From Aphelenchoides besseyi (taxonomy: Eukaryota; Nematoda; Chromadorea; Rhabditida; Aphelenchoididae), in contig JAMPIQ010000016.1 in NCBI GenBank assembly GCA_024699855.1, positions 1 through 42,003 on the forward strand: 42,003 nt of DNA, written 5' to 3'. A model generated the notes under the pieces. It was not told where the DNA came from. It saw only the letters and a program-made list of their open reading frames with translations, and did not search any database. Positions 38,541 to 42,003 of the stretch are shown here, in pieces (positions within the stretch are counted from its first letter, which is position 1; each line of letters begins with the position of its first letter). A program made the position numbers and the translations under genes.

Positions 38541-39236
38541 ATGGACATCACCAGACGCACGATTCTCACCGCCGGTGCAGCAACCGCCGCCGCTGCAATC
38601 TTTCCCCGCCCGCACGTCGCGCGTGCCGCACTGCCCTTGATGCAGCCCAAACTTCCTTTCGCCGAGGCCGATCTCGCGCCAGTGATTTCGGCGAAAACGG
38701 TGGGTCTTCATTATGGAAAACACCACAAGGCCTATTACGACAAGCTGAATGCGCTTGCCGCCGGCACGCCCTATGCCGACATGGAGCTGGCGGATATCGT
38801 GACGACATCCGCCAAGTCGAAAGAGGCGGCGGACGTCAAGATCTTCAACAATGCCGCACAGGCGTGGAACCATGTCGCCTATTGGGATCAGTTCGTACCG
38901 GGCGGGCCGAACCGGCCGACGGGCGATCTCGCCGCTTCGGTAGACGAGACCTTCGGTGGCTATGATGGTTTCATCAAACGTGCGGTCGATGTCTCCGACA
39001 CGGTCTTCGGCACCGGCTGGGTGTGGCTCACGCGCGGCGACGACGACCGGCTCGCGCTGATCGGATATGAGGACGGCAAAAATCCCGTCGCTGTCGGTCG
39101 CCCGGCCTATCTCGGCATCGACATATGGGAGCATGCCTATTACGTCGATTATGAAAATCGCAAGGCCGAGCATATTCGCGCCGTGCTCGACAAGCTGGTT
39201 AACTGGCGTGTCGTCGAAGAACGCCTGAAATCATAA
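38541..39236 (+). CDS. Tat-exported Fe/Mn superoxide dismutase
   Basis: 231 aa SodB-like enzyme. The N-terminal twin-arginine signal (TRRTILTAGAATAAAAIF, cut after ARA) implies a folded, metal-loaded periplasmic enzyme. Metal ligands: H57 (LHYGKHH), H111 (WNH), D194 and H198 (DIWEHAYY). The usual GGGHWNH context is replaced by NAAQAWNHVAYW. RBS AGGAGGA. It stands alone after the GCG_CRPN terminator. Whether Fe or Mn is used is not clear from sequence. Confidence 0.93.
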   Translation: MDITRRTILTAGAATAAAAIFPRPHVARAALPLMQPKLPFAEADLAPVISAKTVGLHYGKHHKAYYDKLNALAAGTPYADMELADIVTTSAKSKEAADVKIFNNAAQAWNHVAYWDQFVPGGPNRPTGDLAASVDETFGGYDGFIKRAVDVSDTVFGTGWVWLTRGDDDRLALIGYEDGKNPVAVGRPAYLGIDIWEHAYYVDYENRKAEHIRAVLDKLVNWRVVEERLKS

Positions 39237-39350
39237 GGATCCTCTTTCTCCTGAAACCTGCCGGCAGCGGCCGGCCGCCTGCGGGTTGCCCTGAGGTGCA
39301 TTTTAGCTACTATGCGCCCATGGCGAGGAGGCCATGTTACAGGAGGGTTC

Positions 39351-39560
39351 ATGATTTACCGGTCTTCAAAACGGCGCATGGTGCTGAAACTTGCCGCTGC
39401 GGCGGTTTCTTTCGGTATGCTGGGAACGGCTGCGCTCGCGCAGGGCTTCCCCGATCGAACGATTACTCTGGTCGTTCCTTTCGCGGCGGGCGGCTCCACC
39501 GATGTGGTCGCGCGTGTTATCGCACAGAAGATGGGTGATGAGCTCGGCCTCATTACCGGC
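39351..39560 (+). CDS. Tripartite tricarboxylate transporter binding protein (TctC/Bug), cut by the contig join
   Basis: Only the first ~70 residues of a TctC-family periplasmic binding protein are present. They comprise a signal (SKRRMVLKLAAAAVSF...ALA), then FPDRTITLVVPFAAGGSTDVVARVIAQKMGDELG, the family's first strand, Gly-rich ligand loop and first helix. The family normally runs to ~320 residues; here it dissolves after DELG into unrelated sequence. Strong AGGAGGG RBS. The rest of the gene is missing because of the sequence switch, not a normal stop. Confidence 0.85.
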
Positions 39561-39590
39561 CCAGGGTGCAGGGCACTGCCATGAAAACTA
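39556..39590. other. Junction between Rhizobiaceae-like and Bacteroidota-like sequence
   Basis: Left of here the TctC reading frame is intact to about 39558. Right of here, from about 39585, a sigma-70 region 2 reading begins (KLLKNPSLAEEIVQDVFLKLW). Base composition, codon use and gene families all change at this point. No insertion-sequence ends, tRNA or direct repeats are visible around it. Confidence 0.85.
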
Positions 39591-40045
39591 CTCAAAAACC
39601 CTTCCCTGGCCGAAGAAATAGTGCAGGACGTATTCCTGAAATTATGGTTGAAAAGAAGGGAGATGAATACCGTGAGCCATCTCAGCGCCTTTATTCTTAC
39701 CATGACCAGGAACCTGGTATTTGACCGTTTTAAGAAAAAAGTACATGAAGCCGCTTATCGCAAAACATATAGAAACAGCTCCCCGCTGTTATTAATGATA
39801 CGGATCATAAAGTTTTTTTTGCGTACCTCCCTGGCAGGTAAAGTGCTGCAACACGCTATAGACGGGCTTCCCGCCAGGCAGAAACAGGTATATGAAATGG
39901 TGCGCATCCAGGGCCTGTCGATGGACGAGATCTCGGAAACCTTTCTATCTCCAAAAGCACCGCGAAAGGCCACCTTACAGCTGCCCTGCAATCTATCCGG
40001 AATTACCTGGAAAACGCATCCCGATACCTTATTGGATTTTTGTAG
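39585..40045 (+). CDS. ECF sigma-70 factor, Bacteroidota type, 5' truncated, frameshifted
   Basis: Lacks its first ~40-50 residues. Region 2 starts at AEEIVQDVFLKLWLKR and continues HLSAFILTMTRNLVFDRFKKK. Region 4 is AIDGLPARQKQVYEMVRIQGLSMDEISE, then, after a break, LSISKSTAKGHLTAALQSIRNYL. The gene ends at TAG 40043-40045. The frame breaks near 39820 (one surplus C) and near 39945. Sigma factors of this kind precede FecR/SusC pairs in Chitinophaga and Bacteroides and switch on glycan or siderophore uptake loci. Confidence 0.85.
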
Positions 40046-40163
40046 TGGGCGTACAGGTATTGATCAGCATTTTTCATCAGTCATAATCATCCGGAAAAAA
40101 ATATTCCACCCAACCAGTACCAGGGCGTTGCTCAATCGTCTCACTTATGTAATGCCACGTTCC

Positions 40164-41338
40164 ATGGATCAGACAAGATTTAAGCATTTAATGGATCTGT
40201 ATACCGCCGGCAAGCTGAATGACCAACGACTGGGAAGAGCTTGCGGGAATGGTGATGTCGGGTGAATATGACCAGCCCCTGCATGGCTTTATTGAAAAAA
40301 CGTCTATACCATAGCACTGAAACAAAACGAATCGCTGAACCCGGAAAAAAACGCGGGCAGGATACTGGATAAGATCTATAAAGCCGAAACACCCCGTACG
40401 CAAGCTGCCGGGTATCCTGGTGGGCTGCCGCATCACTGTTGTTACTGCTGGCAGCAGGTGCAGTTTATTTTTACCTGCAACCCGCCAAAACCGCTCCCAC
40501 ACCAGTTCCGCAACCAATAGCCAAAGTAACTGATGTGCAGCCCGGCACCAGCCACAAAGCTATGCTCACCCTGGCCGATGGCTCCGTGATCACCCTGGAT
40601 ACACTGGGCAGGCAGGAGCTGGTACAGGGCAACACGGCTGTGCGCCAGCGTTAACGGGCTGTTGCAATATGAAAACCGCGGACAAGATAAAAGCGAAACA
40701 GCTATAATACCCTCACCACCCCCAAAGGAGGACAGTATCGCCTTCTGCTACCGGATGGCACCGCTGTTTGGCTGAATGCGGGGTCATCGCTTCGCTACCC
40801 GGTAGCTTTCAGCAGTAGGGAACGAAGGGTTTACACTCACGGCGAAGCCTATTTGAAGTAGTGCATAATCATAAACAACCATTCAGGGTACAGGTAGGCA
40901 ACCAGGTGGTGGAAGACCTGGGCACGCGCTTTAATATCAATGCTATGCAGATGAACCTGTAGCCAGCACCACCTTGCTGGAAGGCGCCGTGAAAATAAAC
41001 AATACCTCCTGAAGCCGGGGAGAGCAGGCACAGGTAACAAAAAGAAGGCATTATTTCCGTTGTGAAAAATATCAATACTGCAGATGCGGTGGCCTGGAAA
41101 GAAGGCTTTTTTTGTTTTCAGAAACGATAACCTGAAAAAACCGTTATGCGGGAGCTGGCCCGCTGGTACGATGTTGTTGAAATAATTTATCAGCCAAATG
41201 CTAATAACAACCAACAATTTTCAGGGAGGATCGATCGTAGTCTTACGCTGGCCCAGGGTTTTTTTAAACGGGTTGGCATTAACAAAAGCACGCTTTACAA
41301 TAGCAAACGACCGGAAAGTAGTGATACTCCATCCATAA
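40164..41338 (+). CDS. FecR-family anti-sigma factor, Bacteroidota type (many frameshifts)
   Basis: About 390 codons. The N-terminal cytoplasmic sigma-binding part is DQTRFKHLMDLYTAGKLND, then EELAGMVMSGEYDQPLHGF in another frame. One membrane helix (LLLLLAAGAVYFYLQ, nt ~40435-40480) follows. The periplasmic FecR domain reads GTSHKAMLTLADGSVITLD, GGQYRLLLPDGTAVWLNAGS, SLRYPVAF, GEAYFEVVHNHKQPFRVQ and DLGTRFNINA, and the C-terminal DUF4974 part reads FSGRIDRSLTLAQV and ends at TAA 41336-41338. At least five frame breaks. It should relay signal from the outer-membrane receptor that follows to the sigma factor before it. Confidence 0.82.
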
Positions 41339-41480
41339 ACATGTTCATATCAACCAACGGTTTGACTTAAAACAAAAAACCAGGAATGCGCGAACATTCC
41401 CGGTGGATGTCTTAGGTCAAACTAATAAAACATTGCCCTGAACGGCCATTTTATATTTAACCAAAACACTGCAAAGTAGT

Positions 41481-42003
41481 ATGTCTTTTTTTACTGCTGT
41501 AAAAAGGAAATTCCGGCTGCCCGGAACTTTCCGGCAACTCCTTCTCACTATGAAGCTAACGGTTGTTCTTATTGTACTTGCCCTTGGGGTAAATGCCAGC
41601 GGGTACTCCCAGAAAGTATCCCTGAGCGGCAATAAAATATTCCGCTTGAAAAAATATTTGCCGCTATTGAAAAGCAAAACAGGGCTATGCTTTTTTCTAT
41701 AATAATGTAGATATCGGTAAAGCGCCGGCCATCAGTATTTCTGTGCAGCATGCCGGCCTGGAAGAGGCGCTGGGAAAGATTTTGAAAGATCAGCCGCGCT
41801 GAAGTATACCATTCTTGGCAAAACGATCTTTATCAGGAGCGTTACCGGTTAATAAAACAACCCGTTATCACGGAAGTGGCAGCGCCGGTGCGGCGGTGTG
41901 TGGTCACGGATTGCCGTTAGCGGCAAACCCCTGGTAGGCGTTTTACCATCCAGGTGAAAGGCAGCAGCACCGGCACCACCACGGACATAGACGGTAAGTT
42001 CAG
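41481..42003 (+). CDS. SusC/RagA-type TonB-dependent receptor, N-terminal part (frameshifted, cut by window end)
   Basis: Start of an outer-membrane receptor with the sensing STN domain. It has a long positively charged leader and signal (RQLLLTMKLTVVLIVLALGVNASGYSQ, nt ~41535-41615). The STN domain follows: KVSLSG, FFYNNVDIGKAP after a break, AISISVQHAGLEEALGKILKDQ, YTILGKTIFI. Then comes the beginning of the carboxypeptidase-like domain (VKGSSTGTTTDIDGKF) at the window edge. At least three frame breaks. The STN extension is the part that contacts FecR, matching the sigma-FecR-receptor order. Confidence 0.82.

Noticed and set aside
39540..39600. Transposon or integrase boundary at the sequence switch
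   Set aside because: No inverted repeats, target duplication, tRNA end or recombinase gene is visible near the junction.

Overview
Positions 1 to about 39,560 read as chromosomal DNA of an alphaproteobacterium, most likely Agrobacterium/Rhizobium (Rhizobiaceae). The support is a RopA-type Porin_2 protein, an fdsGBAD formate dehydrogenase, several peptide-type ABC operons with FCD-type GntR regulators, a GCG_CRPN protein, and GC-rich coding with typical Shine-Dalgarno sites. From about 39,560-39,585 to the end, the sequence changes abruptly to AT-richer Bacteroidota (Chitinophaga-like) DNA carrying an ECF sigma factor, a FecR anti-sigma factor and the start of a SusC/TonB-dependent receptor. 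The switch cuts through a TctC-type binding-protein gene. I read it as a chimeric join first and as a transfer event only second.

Layout: (1) 1-1420, 3' part of a GGDEF-EAL protein. (2) 1880-3031, porin behind an AT-rich leader. (3) 3350-3979, flavin reductase with a palindromic operator. (4) 4335-12483, formate locus: LysR regulator, fdsG, fdsB, fdsA, fdsD and an oxalate/formate-family transporter. (5) 12574-23485, sugar-acid locus: divergent GntR, SMP-30 lactonase and DapA-like lyase on the minus strand; family-5 ABC transporter, enolase-superfamily dehydratase and aldose-1-epimerase on the plus strand. (6) 23646-31544, GntR, a second family-5 ABC transporter, a gamma-glutamyltransferase and a GsiA-like double ATPase, suggesting glutathione or gamma-glutamyl peptide use. 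(7) 37134-31584 (minus), an Afu/Fbp-type ABC importer with a glycerophosphodiester phosphodiesterase and an inositol-monophosphatase-type phosphatase, which reads as import, cleavage and dephosphorylation of a phosphodiester. (8) 37403-39560, small stress and envelope genes (2-TM peptide, CsbD, GCG_CRPN protein, Tat-exported superoxide dismutase) and the truncated TctC. (9) 39585-42003, the Bacteroidota sigma/FecR/SusC segment.

Many genes are broken by frameshifts. I resolved about twenty. Each is explained by 1, 2 or 4 surplus bases, mostly in homopolymers or dinucleotide repeats, and the protein family continues cleanly across the break. This looks like insertion-biased sequencing error rather than gene decay, so broken genes are annotated as single CDSs with the breaks described. 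No tRNA, rRNA, CRISPR array or complete mobile element was recognised.
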